A stretch of 64,000 nt of DNA from Bufo bufo. Taxonomy: Eukaryota; Chordata; Amphibia; Anura; Bufonidae. Position numbers and translations under genes: made by a program. The stretch is from contig NC_053397.1 in assembly GCF_905171765.1 (NCBI RefSeq), positions 1,361,953-1,425,952 of the forward strand. Direction: 5' to 3'. A model generated the notes under the pieces. The model saw only the letters and a list, made by a program, of their open reading frames with translations. It was not told the DNA's origin and searched no databases. Shown in pieces: positions 12,901 to 22,672 of the stretch; the first letter of the stretch is position 1, and each line of letters begins with the position of its first letter.

Positions 12901-15900
12901 AAGAAGACTCTGGAGATGTTCGTGTACCGGGTGAAAGCCATGCTGGTCCTCAACAACTGCCAGGAGGCGTTCTGGCTGGGCAACCTCAAAAACAGAGACC
13001 TCCAGGTGAGAGCGGTCCCACAGGGTATGCCGCGCCGGTCAGATATTGGCAAACTGGGAACCGCCATGTAATCTGCATCTGTTCACTTTCTCAGGGGGAG
13101 GAAATATTATCCCAGAAGTCACAAGACAGTGAGACAGAAGAGGATCCAGAGTCACAGCTCCCCCCCGAGGAGCCGGAGGAGCAGGTGCAGGACACGGGCA
13201 GCCGCACAGTGCACATTATAATGAGGGATCTCTCATGGGTCAGGCGGGTGCAGTCAACATGCTACTACCGAGCAGGAGGCGCTATTAGGGCAGTAAGCAT
13301 GTTACATATGGAGCAGGAGGCGCTCGTAGGGTGGTGTACGGGTTACATATGGAGCAGGAGGCGCTCGTAGGGTGGTGTACAGGTTACATATGGAGCAGGA
13401 GGCGCTCGTAGGGTGTACGTGTTACATATAGAGCAGGAGGCGCTCGTAGGGTGGTGTACGTGTTACATGTAGAACAGGAGGCCCTCGTAGGGTGGTGTAC
13501 GTGTTACATATGGAGCAGGAGGCGCTCGTAGGGTGGTGTACGTGTTACATATAGAGCAGGAGCTGCTATTAGGGCAGTAAGCATGTTACATATGGAGCAG
13601 GAGGCGCTCGTAGGGTGGTGTACAGGTTACATATGGAGCAGGAGGCGCTTGTAGGGTGGTGTACGTGTTACATATAGAGCAGGAGGCGCTCGTAGGGTGG
13701 TGTACAGGTTACATATAGAGCAGGAGGCGCTCGTAGGGTGGTGTACGGGTTACATATGGAGCAGGAGGCGCTCGTAGGGTGGTGTACGTGTTACATATGG
13801 AGCAGGAGGCGCTCGTAGGGTGGTGTACGTGTTACATATGGAGCAGGAGGCGCTCGTAGGGTGGTGTACAGGTTACATATAGAGCAGGAGGCGCTTGTAG
13901 GGTGGTGTACGGGTTACATATGGAGCAGGAGGCGCTCGTAGGGTGGTGTACGTGTTACATATAGAGCAGGAGGCGCTCGTAGGGTGGTGTACAGGTTACA
14001 TATGGAGCAGGAGGCGCTCGTAGGGTGGTGTACGTGTTACATATGGAGCAGGAGGCGCTCGTAGGGTGGTGTACAGGTTACATATAGAGCAGGAGGCGCT
14101 CGTAGGGTGGTGTACAGGTTACATATAGAGCAGGAGGCGCTCGTAGGGTGGTGTACGTGTTACATATGGAGCAGGAGGCGCTCGTAGGGTGGTGTACAGG
14201 TTACATATAGAGCAGGAGGCGCTCGTAGGGTGGTGTACGGGTTACATATGGAGCAGGAGGCGCTCGTAGGGTGGTGTACGGGTTACATATGGAGCAGGAG
14301 GCGCTCGTAGGGTGGTGTACAGGTTACATATGGAGCAGGAGGCGCTCGTAGGGTGGTGTACAGGTTACATATAGAGCAGGAGGCGCTTGTAGGGTGTACA
14401 GGTTACATATAGAGCAGGAGGCGCTCGTAGGGTGGGATACAGGTTACATATGGAGCAGGAGGCGCTCGTAGGGTGGTGTACGTGTTACATATGGAGCAGG
14501 AGGCGCTCGTAGGGTGGTGTACAGGTTACATATAGAGCAGGAGGCACTCATAGGGTGGTGTACATGTTACATATAGAGCAGGAGGCGCTCGTAGGGTGGT
14601 GTACGTGTTACATATAGAGCAGGAGGCGCTCGTAGGGTGGTGTACGTGTTACATATGGAGCAGGAGGCGCTCGTAGGGTGGTGTACGTGTTACATATGGA
14701 GCAGGAGGCGCTCGTAGGGTGGTGTACAGGTTACATATAGAGCAGGAGGCGCTTGTAGGGTGGTGTACGGGTTACATATGGAGCAGGAGGCGCTCGTAGG
14801 GTGGTGTACGTGTTACATATAGAGCAGGAGGCGCTCGTAGGGTGGTGTACAGGTTACATATGGAGCAGGAGGCGCTCGTAGGGTGGTGTACGTGTTACAT
14901 ATGGAGCAGGAGGCGCTCGTAGGGTGGTGTACAGGTTACATATAGAGCAGGAGGCGCTCGTAGGGTGGTGTACAGGTTACATATAGAGCAGGAGGCGCTC
15001 GTAGGGTGGTGTACGTGTTACATATGGAGCAGGAGGCGCTCGTAGGGTGGTGTACAGGTTACATATAGAGCAGGAGGCGCTCGTAGGGTGGTGTACGGGT
15101 TACATATGGAGCAGGAGGCGCTCGTAGGGTGGTGTACGGGTTACATATGGAGCAGGAGGCGCTCGTAGGGTGGTGTACAGGTTACATATGGAGCAGGAGG
15201 CGCTCGTAGGGTGGTGTACAGGTTACATATAGAGCAGGAGGCGCTCGTAGGGTGTACAGGTTACATATAGAGCAGGAGGCGCTCGTAGGGTGGTGTACGT
15301 GTTACATATGGAGCAGGAGGCGCTCGTAGGGTGGTGTACGTGTTACATATGGAGCAGGAGGCGCTCGTAGGGTGGTGTACAGGTTACATATAGAGCAGGA
15401 GGCACTCATAGGGTGGTGTACATGTTACATATAGAGCAGGAGGCGCTCGTAGGGTGGTGTACGTGTTACATATAGAGCAGGAGGCGCTCGTAGGGTGGTG
15501 TACAGGTTACATATAGAGCAGGAGGCGCTCGTAGGGTGGTGTACAGGTTACATATAGAGCAGGAGGCGCTCGTAGGGTGGTGTACATGTTACATATAGAG
15601 CAGGAGGCGCTCGTAGGGTGGTGTACGTGTTACATATAGAGCAGGAGGCGCTCGTAGGGTGGTGTACAGGTTACATATAGAGCAGGAGGCGCTCGTAGGG
15701 TGGTGTACATGTTACATATAGAGCAGGAGGCGCTCGTAGGGTGGTGTACGTGTTACATATAGAGCAGGAGGCGCTCGTAGGGTGGTGTACATGTTACATA
15801 TAGAGCAGGAGGCACTCATAGGGTGGTGTACATGTTACATATGGAGCAGGAGGCGCTCGTAGGGTGGTGTACGTGTTACATATAGAGCAGGAGGCGCTCG

Positions 15901-17217
15901 TAGGGTGGTGTACAGGTTACATATGGAGCAGGAGGCGCTCGTAGGGTGGTGTACAGGTTACATATAGAGCAGGAGGCGCTCGTAGGGTGGTGTACAGGTT
16001 ACATATAGAGCAGGAGGCGCTCGTAGGGTGTACAGGTTACATATAGAGCAGGAGGCGCTCGTAGGGTGGGATACAGGTTACATATGGAGCAGGAGGCGCT
16101 CGTAGGGTGGTGTACGTGTTACATATGGAGCAGGAGGCGCTCGTAGGGTGGTGTACAGGTTACATATAGAGCAGGAGGCACTCATAGGGTGGTGTACATG
16201 TTACATATAGAGCAGGAGGCGCTCGTAGGGTGGTGTACGTGTTACATATAGAGCAGGAGGCGCTCGTAGGGTGGTGTACAGGTTACATATAGAGCAGGAG
16301 GCGCTCGTAGGGTGGTGTACAGGTTACATATAGAGCAGGAGGCGCTCGTAGGGTGGTGTACATGTTACATATAGAGCAGGAGGCGCTCGTAGGGTGGTGT
16401 ACGTGTTACATATAGAGCAGGAGGCGCTCGTAGGGTGGTGTACAGGTTACATATAGAGCAGGAGGCGCTCGTAGGGTGGTGTACATGTTACATATAGAGC
16501 AGGAGGCGCTCGTAGGGTGGTGTACGTGTTACATATAGAGCAGGAGGTGCTCGTAGGGTGGTGTACATGTTACATATAGAGCAGGAGGCACTCATAGGGT
16601 GGTGTACATGTTACATATGGAGCAGGAGGCGCTCGTAGGGTGGTGTACGTGTTACATATAGAGCAGGAGGCGCTCGTAGGGTGGTGTACAGGTTACATAT
16701 GGAGCAGGAGGCGCTCGTAGGGTGGTGTACAGGTTACATATAGAGCAGGAGGCGCTCGTAGGGTGGTGTACAGGTTACATATAGAGCAGGAGGCGCTCGT
16801 AGGGTGGTGTACGTGTTACATATAGAGCAGGAGGCGCTCGTAGGGTGGTGTACGGGTTACATATAGAGCAGGAGGCGCTCGTAGGGTGGTGTACGGGTTA
16901 CATATAGAGCAGGAGGTGCTCGTAGGGTGGTGTACAGGTTACATATAGAGCAGGAGGCGCTCGTAGGGTGGTGTACGTGTTACATATAGAACAGGAGGCA
17001 CTCGTAGGGTGGTGTACAGGTTACATATAGAGCAGGAGGCGCTCGTAGGGTGGTGTACATGTTACATATAGAGCAGGAGGCGCTCGTAGGGTGGGATACA
17101 TGTTGTTCATGGATATAAGGACCCCATGGACACGCGGGCAGACTCCTTTGTTTTACTTTATAGGAAGAGGAGAGCAGAGAAAGTGACCTGGAGGAGGAAG
17201 ACGAAGAGTCCGACTGA
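3862..17217 (+). CDS. fancd2: FANCD2, C-terminal 14 exons (spliced, 449 residues)
   Basis: FANCD2 pairs with FANCI to form the ID2 clamp on DNA in the Fanconi anemia interstrand-crosslink repair pathway in the nucleus; it is monoubiquitinated by the FANCL core complex. The lysine that is modified lies upstream and is not in this window. Exons are 3862-3990, 9545-9663, 9737-9847, 9917-10044, 10120-10219, 10298-10417, 11624-11714, 12088-12159, 12233-12271, 12364-12438, 12709-12783, 12859-13005, 13095-13184 and 17164-17217. They sum to 1,350 nt and stay in phase throughout, with AG before and GT after each. Vertebrate FANCD2 hallmarks are NGFxQHEN, SSTxPTLTR, LLHHx[29 protein letters not shown] and an acidic tail ending EESD. 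The product is the last third of a protein of about 1,450 residues. No frameshift or internal stop is seen, so the gene looks functional. Introns are swollen by minisatellites. Confidence 0.96.
3991..4104 (+). other. Start of fancd2 intron before array 3
   Basis: Non-repetitive intron sequence between the exon donor and the 40/47-bp array; nothing else recognised. Confidence 0.6.
4105..9492. repeat. 40/47-bp minisatellite with CACGTG in many units (array 3)
   Basis: About 125 tandem units built on gatcacgtggcatcctgtga plus tgtgaggtcttacatgtact (40 bp), or the same with an extra cacacgg/cacgcgg block (47 bp). Long and short units alternate irregularly. A 268-bp higher-order repeat is seen near the right end: the variant cacgcggtat recurs at 8583, 8851 and 9119. 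Many units carry the E-box palindrome CACGTG; others have CACACG, CACGGG or CTCGTG variants. It fills a fancd2 intron. Confidence 0.97.
9545..9663 (+). CDS. fancd2: fancd2 exon 2 of 14 in window
   Basis: The acceptor is cttctcttcggcag and the donor is gcctg|gtatgt. It codes for [11 protein letters not shown] through HALLAW; the last codon is split (tg + g). The [16 protein letters not shown] junction with the next exon matches the vertebrate FANCD2 pattern. Confidence 0.92.
9737..9847 (+). CDS. fancd2: fancd2 exon 3 of 14 in window
   Basis: The acceptor is cttcttttag and the donor is gtccg|gtatgt. It codes for [16 protein letters not shown] to LEEQVR with split codons at both ends; QHEN is a strongly conserved FANCD2 word. 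The intron before it is only 73 bp. Confidence 0.94.
9917..10044 (+). CDS. fancd2: fancd2 exon 4 of 14 in window
   Basis: The acceptor is ttttcctctcag and the donor is agtaccg|gtatgc. It codes for [14 protein letters not shown] to QYRSST. Phase fits both neighbours (R split before, A split after). The intron upstream is 69 bp. Confidence 0.94.
10120..10219 (+). CDS. fancd2: fancd2 exon 5 of 14 in window
   Basis: The acceptor is ttggaaacag, with a pyrimidine tract ccttcttt upstream; the donor is ttatg|gtgagt. It codes for [11 protein letters not shown] through NEALQSLL and shares a split Cys codon with the next exon. Confidence 0.94.
10298..10417 (+). CDS. fancd2: fancd2 exon 6 of 14 in window
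   Basis: The acceptor is gtgtgttccag and the donor is gaccag|gtaggc. It codes for [15 protein letters not shown] through STYPTLT. AIEEI and PTLTR are typical FANCD2 words. The intron after it holds the 44-bp minisatellite. Confidence 0.95.
10436..11578. repeat. 44-bp GC-rich minisatellite (array 4)
   Basis: About 25 units of 44 bp (cccggactgtccgctgtccc, cctgtagtgcccaccgctat, acgg) inside a 1.2 kb fancd2 intron. Because 44 is not a multiple of three and the minus strand lacks stops, overlapping minus-strand open frames appear (10392-11867 region). Their protein text is a readout of the same unit in successive frames and is not a gene. Confidence 0.96.
11624..11714 (+). CDS. fancd2: fancd2 exon 7 of 14 in window
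   Basis: The acceptor is ttcttttcag and the donor is gacag|gtaagt, which is close to ideal. It codes for [18 protein letters not shown] to RADGQ after completing a split Arg, and ends on a codon border. TFVVFxRV is conserved in the family. Confidence 0.95.
11715..12087 (+). other. fancd2 intron
   Basis: 373 bp between two well-supported exons. No repeat or extra exon recognised; the open frame at 11850-12158 merely runs into the next exon in the wrong frame. Confidence 0.7.
12088..12159 (+). CDS. fancd2: fancd2 exon 8 of 14 in window
   Basis: The acceptor is gtcttacag and the donor is ttaag|gtgagt. It codes for exactly 24 codons, [16 protein letters not shown] to NLVK. Confidence 0.94.
12233..12271 (+). 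CDS. fancd2: fancd2 exon 9 of 14 in window
   Basis: A 39-nt microexon with acceptor cctccgcag and donor ctgaag|gtgcgg. It codes for [13 protein letters not shown], matching the conserved VFDSxPxLxxCLK of FANCD2. Confidence 0.93.
12364..12438 (+). CDS. fancd2: fancd2 exon 10 of 14 in window
   Basis: The acceptor is ctttcccggcag and the donor is catcgg|gtgagt. It codes for [18 protein letters not shown] to KKHR, 25 codons. YGRxFVExFL and MPLLD are conserved. Confidence 0.95.
12709..12783 (+). CDS. fancd2: fancd2 exon 11 of 14 in window
   Basis: The acceptor is catgttttacag and the donor is tccaaa|gtaggt. It codes for [20 protein letters not shown] to CGHSK, 25 codons. LLHHxCGHSK is a FANCD2 signature. 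The antisense open frame over this exon (12560-12895) is a shadow. Confidence 0.95.
12859..13005 (+). CDS. fancd2: fancd2 exon 12 of 14 in window
   Basis: The acceptor is cttctcttcag and the donor is ctccag|gtgaga. Its 49 codons run from [18 protein letters not shown] to [11 protein letters not shown]. This is the most conserved stretch seen; [10 protein letters not shown], [19 protein letters not shown] are essentially invariant in vertebrate FANCD2 as I know it. Confidence 0.97.
13095..13184 (+). CDS. fancd2: fancd2 exon 13 of 14, acidic tail
   Basis: The acceptor is cactttctcag. The donor is gagcag|gtgcag, weaker than the others. It codes for [18 protein letters not shown] to PEEPEEQ, rich in Glu, Ser and Gln. 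GEEI(L/K)SQ(K/N)SQ matches the family. If the donor is not used, the frame stays open for about 61 codons into the minisatellite intron (to 13370), giving a different tail. Confidence 0.93.
13254..17104. repeat. 41-bp minisatellite with 858- and 776-bp higher-order repeats (array 5)
   Basis: About 94 units of 41 bp (gtgtacaggttacatataga, gcaggaggcgctcgtagggt, g) filling the last fancd2 intron. Some units are 38 bp, lacking ggt. The rare variant ggcactcata occurs at 14543, 15401, 15811, 16177 and 16587, and gcgcttgtag at 13891 and 14749. The spacings of 858 (14543 to 15401, 13891 to 14749) and 776 (15401 to 16177, 15811 to 16587) show successive block duplications. Confidence 0.97.
17164..17217 (+). 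CDS. fancd2: fancd2 terminal coding exon (exon 14 of 14) and stop
   Basis: The acceptor is ttactttatag. It codes for [17 protein letters not shown] and a TGA stop at 17215-17217. A short, highly acidic C-terminal tail is expected of FANCD2. Phase matches the previous exon exactly, so the 41-bp array lies wholly within the intron. Confidence 0.92.
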   Translation, partial: EEESRESDLEEEDEESD

Positions 17218-17590
17218 GCCTTCTGGTTTCCTAGCTGCCCCTCCCCCATGATAAAACTTTATGGGCCTCCGTTATCATTGACCGGCGGGGTACGCCTCGT
17301 ATTAGGCACAGCATCCGGTAGTCCGTGACCCGTCCCCTCCCTGCCCTCATGCCTGCTCTTGGGGTAAGTGGGAAGGAGAAACATCGTTCGTGCAAGTTGG
17401 GGCGAAAAAGTTGCAAATACGCAGAAAACTGGGGTATAAATATGATAAATCAGGCCCCATGTGTGCAGGATGTAGATGCTCCCTTCTACATGTATCAGAC
17501 ATGGTCTCCACCTGTGCGGACTGCAGGGAGCGTGCCCTTGGGCTTGTTATAAACCTTCTGTTGTCACATTAAAGAGTTAACAATGCAAAA
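17218..17590 (+). other. fancd2: fancd2 3' UTR and probable poly(A) region
   Basis: Non-repetitive sequence following the stop. The best poly(A) signal is ATTAAA at 17568-17573; an ATAAAA at 17251-17256 is an alternative. The GT-rich minisatellite starting at about 17613 provides a downstream GU-rich context. Open frames at 17325-17572 are not supported by anything else. Confidence 0.55.
17568..17573 (+). promoter_or_regulatory. fancd2: Candidate poly(A) signal ATTAAA
   Basis: A hexamer 351 nt downstream of the fancd2 stop, followed about 40 nt later by a very GT-rich tract, the arrangement expected of a cleavage and polyadenylation site. Confidence 0.45.
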
Positions 17591-17612
17591 TGACTGGCAG
17601 AGAAATGATGTA

Positions 17613-18815
17613 GCCGTGTCATACGTGTGGATGGGGTGTGTGTGGAGCTGTGTCATACGTGTGGATGGTGTGTGTGGAGCTGTGTCATACGTGTGGATGG
17701 TGTGTGTGTGGAGCTGTGTCATATGTGTGGATGGTGTGTGTGTGGAGCTGTGTCATACGTGTGGATGGTGTGTGTGTGTGGAGCAGTGTCATACGTGTGG
17801 ATGGTGTGTGTGTGTGGAGCAGTGTCATACGTGTGGATGGTGTGTGTGTGTGGAGCAGTGTCATACGTGTGGATGGTGTGTGTGTGTGGAGCAGTGTCAT
17901 ACGTGTGGATGGTGTGTGTGTGTGGAGCAGTGTCATACGTGTGGATGGTGTGTGTGTGTGGAGCTGTGTCATACGTGTGGATGGTGTGTGTGTGGAGCAG
18001 TGTCATACGTGTGGATGGGGTGTGTGTGGAGCTGTGTCATACGTGTGGATGGGGTGTGTGTGGAGCTGTGTCATACGTGTGGATGGGGTGTGTGTGGAGC
18101 TGTGTCATACGTGTGGATGGGGTGTGTGTGGAGCTGTGTCATACGTGTGGATGGGGTGTGTGTGGAGCAGTGTCATACGTGTGGATGGTGGGTGTGTGTG
18201 GAGCAGTGTCATACGTGTGGATGGTGGGTGTGTGTGGAGCAGTGTCATACGTGTGGATGGTGGGTGTGTGTGGAGCAGTGTCATACGTGTGGATGGTGTG
18301 TGTGTGTGGAGCTGTGTCATACGTGTGGATGGTGTGTGTGTGGAGCAGTGTCATACGTGTGGATGGGGTGTGTGTGTGGAGCAGTGTCATACGTGTGGAT
18401 GGGGTGTGTGTGTGGAGCAGTGTCATACGTGTGGATGGGGTGTGTGTGTGGAGCAGTGTCATACGTGTGGATGGTGTGTGTGTGGAGCTGTGTCATACGT
18501 GTGGATGGTGTGTGTGTGGAGCAGTGTCATACGTGTGGATGGGGTGTGTGTGGATGGGGTGTGTGTGGAGCTGTGTCATACGTGTGGATGGTGTGTGTGT
18601 GGAGTTGTGTCATACGTGTGGATGGTGTGTGTGTGGAGCTGTGTCATACGTGTGGATGGTGTGTGTGGAGCAGTGTCATACGTGTGGATGGTGTGTGTGT
18701 GGATGGTGTGTGTGTGGAGCAGTGTCATACGTGTGGATGGTGTGTGTGGAGCAGTGTCATACGTGTGGATGGGGTGTGTGTGGAGCAGTGTCATACGTGT
18801 GTGTGTGGAGTATAC
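17613..18815. repeat. GT-rich 32-36-bp minisatellite (array 6)
   Basis: About 35 units with core gtgtcatacgtgtggatggt, a variable (GT)n tract and gagcagt/gagctgt. Units differ by the number of GT steps. The unit has no stop codon in any plus-strand frame, so three overlapping open frames of 407-446 codons exist (17583-18923), rich in Cys, Trp and Val. They reflect composition, not protein coding. Confidence 0.95.
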
Positions 18816-19174
18816 GTTTGTGGAGCCGTGCCGGGGGGGAGGGGGTATAGATGTCCTGCCTGTGAAGAGGGGGAGATTGTTGCTCTGTCGTGCGGGGGAG
18901 GGGGTGTTGTGGTGAGCCTGTAGACTGGGGAAGGGGGGGTAGTAGAGGGTGTCACAGCCTGCCATTAGTTGTTGGACACTGGGACCTCCTCCCGTCACTG
19001 GTTTTACTGGCCATTAACCCTGCTGGAGGGTTAGGGTACTGCAGGAACCGTGGCAGACAATTTACTTGGCGATCCACCCTTGGACAATTGAAGTGGAGCA
19101 GCCGGGAAAGTCTTCTCAGGATGGCAGACCAGTATGTAAAGTCTTTTCATGATGGGTGGCCGCCAGGAGTTGCA
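18816..19174. other. Spacer between arrays 6 and 7
   Basis: G-rich then mixed sequence with no recognisable gene or element. The 126-codon open frame at 18890-19270 runs into the next array and has no recognisable domain. Confidence 0.4.
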
Positions 19175-20887
19175 GATTCCACAGCGCTGTACAGACATTC
19201 TCATCACTTATATATCACTGACATATTCCACAGCGCTGTACAGACATTCTCATCACTTATATATCACTGACATATTCCACAGCGCTGTACAGACATTCTC
19301 ATCACTTATATATCACTGACATATTCCACAGCGCTGTACAGACATTCTCATCCCTTATATATCACTGACATATTCCACAGCCGGACATTCTCATCACTTA
19401 TATATCACTGACATATTCCACAGCCGGACATTCTCATCACTGATTTATCACTGACATATTCCACAGCGCTGTACGGACATTCTCATCACTTTTATATATC
19501 ACTGACATATTCCACAGCGCTGTACGGACATTCTCATCACTTATATATCACTGACATATTCCACAGCTCTGTACAGACATTCTCATCACTTATATATCAC
19601 TGACATATTCCACAGCGCTGTACAGACATTCTCATCCCTTATATATCACTGACATATTCCACAGCCGGACATTCTCATCACTTATATATCACTGACATGT
19701 TCCACAGCGCTGTATGGACATTCTCATCACTTATATATCACTGACATATTCCACAGCTCTGTACAGACATTCTCATCACTTATATATCACTGACATATTC
19801 CACAGCACTGTACAGACATTCTCATCACTTATATATCACTGACATATTCCACAGCGCTGTACAGACATTCTCATCCCTTATATATCACTGACATATTCCA
19901 CAGCGCTGTACAGACATTCTCATCACTTATATATCACTGACATATTCCACAGAGCTGTACAGACATTCTCATCACTTATATATCACTGACATATTCCACA
20001 GCGCTGTACAGACATTCTCATCCCTTATATATCACTGACATATTCCACAGCTCTGTACAGACATTCTCATCACTTATATATCACTGACATATTCCACAGC
20101 GCTGTACAGACATTCTCATCACTTGTATATCACTGACATATTCCACAGCCGGACATTCTCATCACTTATATATCACTGACATATTCCACAGCGCTGTACA
20201 GACATTCTCATCACTTCTATATCACTGACATATTCCACAGCGCTGTACAGACATTCTCATCACTTATATATCACTGACATATTCAACAGCGCTGTACAGA
20301 CATTCTCATCACTTATATATCACTGACATATTCCACAGCGCTGTACAGACATTCTCATCACTTATATATCACTGACATATTCCACAGCGCTGTACAGACA
20401 TTCTCATCACTTATATATCACTGACATATTCCACAGCGCTGTACAGACATTCTCATCACTTATATATCACTGACATATTCCACAGCACTGTACAGACATT
20501 CTCATCACTTATATATCACTGACATATTCCACAGCGCTGTACAGACATTCTCATCACTTATATATCACTGACATATTCCACAGCGCTGTACAGACATTCT
20601 CATCACTTATATATCACTGACATATTCCACAGCGCTGTACAGACATTCTCATCACTTATATATCACTGACATATTCCACAGAGCTGTACAGACATTCTCA
20701 TCACTTATCTATCACTGACATATTCCACAGCGCTGTACAGACATTCTCATCACTTATATATCACTGACATATTCCACAGCCGGACATTCTCATCACTTAT
20801 ATATCACTGACATATTCCGTAGCGCTGTACAGACATTCTCATCACTTATATATCACTGACATATTCCACAGCGCTGTACAGACATTG
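19175..20887. repeat. 49-bp minisatellite (array 7)
   Basis: About 35 units of 49 bp (cagcgctgtacagacattct, catcacttatatatcactga, catattcca), with shorter 43-bp units where gctgtaca is replaced by cc. Stops are frequent in all frames. No gene. Confidence 0.95.
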
Positions 20888-21847
20888 TTTGCCTCACTCA
20901 GGATTGTATGAAGCTCTTGCAGTGTAATCCTGCTGCCGGTTGCTCGATCATCAGATAACTGGAATCTTTTGACCGTCTTAAAGATCATTGTTTGTCGGCG
21001 GCGGATGGTGTGTAATCTCAATCTGCTGCGGCAATGATTCACAATGGGGAAGAGCGATGGCATAGCGATTGCTCCAGCCATACTGTGGAGGAGATCTCTG
21101 CAGGTACTAACAGCCGTCCAATCGCATCGAAGTGCATCACAGCCGGGGGGAAGCAGACGCCCCCTCCTCCCTGTACCGATGGTGGAAATGAACAAATGAG
21201 GTGCCAAAAATAGCGGTGGGCACAGTATCCCCATGCAGCGGCATTTTTTGGGGGGGGAAAGGCGCATTTTAAAAGTGGAGGTGTTCACCTATCTGGTAGA
21301 CATACCTGTTTCTAAAAAAGCAATGAACGGTCCTCTTTAACCCTCTAACTGCACTCTACGCTTATTTCCTATCCCCGAGGGCTCTATACAATCCAACCAT
21401 CTATGGAAGCAAATTCTCCCCAGGTCTCTGCTGAACCCAGGACGTCCCTTTACAGCTCTAACCAAAGGATGTCTTTCTTCTCAGAGTTCATTGTGGCCAC
21501 TTGGACCAAAAGGGTAATCTTCATGAAATACAAAAAGATCAAAAAATCCATAAAATGAGGTCCAGGTGACCTATGAGTTTCCTCCCCGGCTATAGCAAAA
21601 GTTGCTGTCTGTCTGTCTCCTCCTAGCAGGCTTGTTAACCCTTTCAGTGCCAAATAGGTGAAGTAAGTGAGTTGGTTGTCATGAACCTCTGTGAAGTACT
21701 TTGCCGGGGCCCTTGTTTCTGTTATTCATGGCTTTTCCCCACATATATTTTTACTAATAATATGTTGGGTGAAGCTTCAAAGAACACCAGTAAATCAACG
21801 AAAGAATGGCGGGAAAAAGATTTGTGTTTTGGGATGGGTTTTAGCCC
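20888..21847. other. Unassigned spacer
   Basis: About 960 bp of mixed sequence with no domain, splice-bounded exon or complete element that I recognise. The minus-strand open frame 20842-21288 begins inside the 49-bp array and is not convincing. Confidence 0.4.
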
Positions 21848-21896
21848 TTAACCCTATGGAGATGCTTTGATATGCCCTGAAGAGTCCTGACCCGAA

Positions 21897-22195
21897 GGCC
21901 TCATGCACACGACCGTATGTATTTTGCAGTTCACAGAAAATACGGATGACATCCATGTGCATTCTGTATTTTGTGGAACAGAACAGCCGGCCCCTAATAG
22001 AACTGTACTATCCTTGTCCGTAATGCAGACAATAATACGACATGTTCTATTTTTTTGCGGAACGGAAATACAGACATACGAAAACGGAATGCACACGGAG
22101 TAACTTCCATTTTTTGCAGACCCATTGAAATTAATGGTTCCGCAAAAAAAATGGAACAGACACTGAAAGAAAATACGTTTTGTGTGCATGAGCCC
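21897..22195. mobile_element. MITE with ggcctcatgcacacg ends, PIF/Harbinger-like
   Basis: About 299 bp beginning ggcctcatgcacacgaccgt and ending tgtgtgcatgagccc, giving imperfect terminal inverted repeats. The flanks are gaa (21894-21896) and taa (22196-22198), compatible with a decayed 3-bp TAA duplication as made by PIF/Harbinger elements. It splits the minisatellite between two units. No open transposase. Superfamily call is inference from the flanking triplet. Confidence 0.55.
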
Positions 22196-22672
22196 TAACC
22201 CTATGGAGATGCTCTAGAATGCCCTGAAGAGTCCAGACCTTAACCCTATGGAGATGCTCTAGAATGCCCTGAAGAGTCCAGACCTTAACCCTATGGAGAT
22301 GCTCTAGAATGCCCTGAAGAGTCCAGACCTTAACTCTATGGAGATGCTCTAGAATGCCCTGAAGAGTCCAGACCTTAACCCTATGGAGATGCTCCTCTAG
22401 AATGCCCTGAAGAGTCCTGACCTTAACCCTAAGGAGATGCTCTAGAATGCCCTGAAGAGTCCAGACCTTAACCCTATGGAGATGCTCTAGAATGCCCTGA
22501 AGAGTCCTGACCTTAACCCTATGGAGATGCTCTAGAATGCCCTGAAGAGTCCTGACCTTAACCCTATGGAGATGCTCTAGAATGCCCTGAAGAGTCCTGA
22601 CCTTAACCCTATGGAGATGCTCTAGAATGCCCTGAAGAGTCCTGACCTTAACCCTATGGAGATGCTCTAGAA

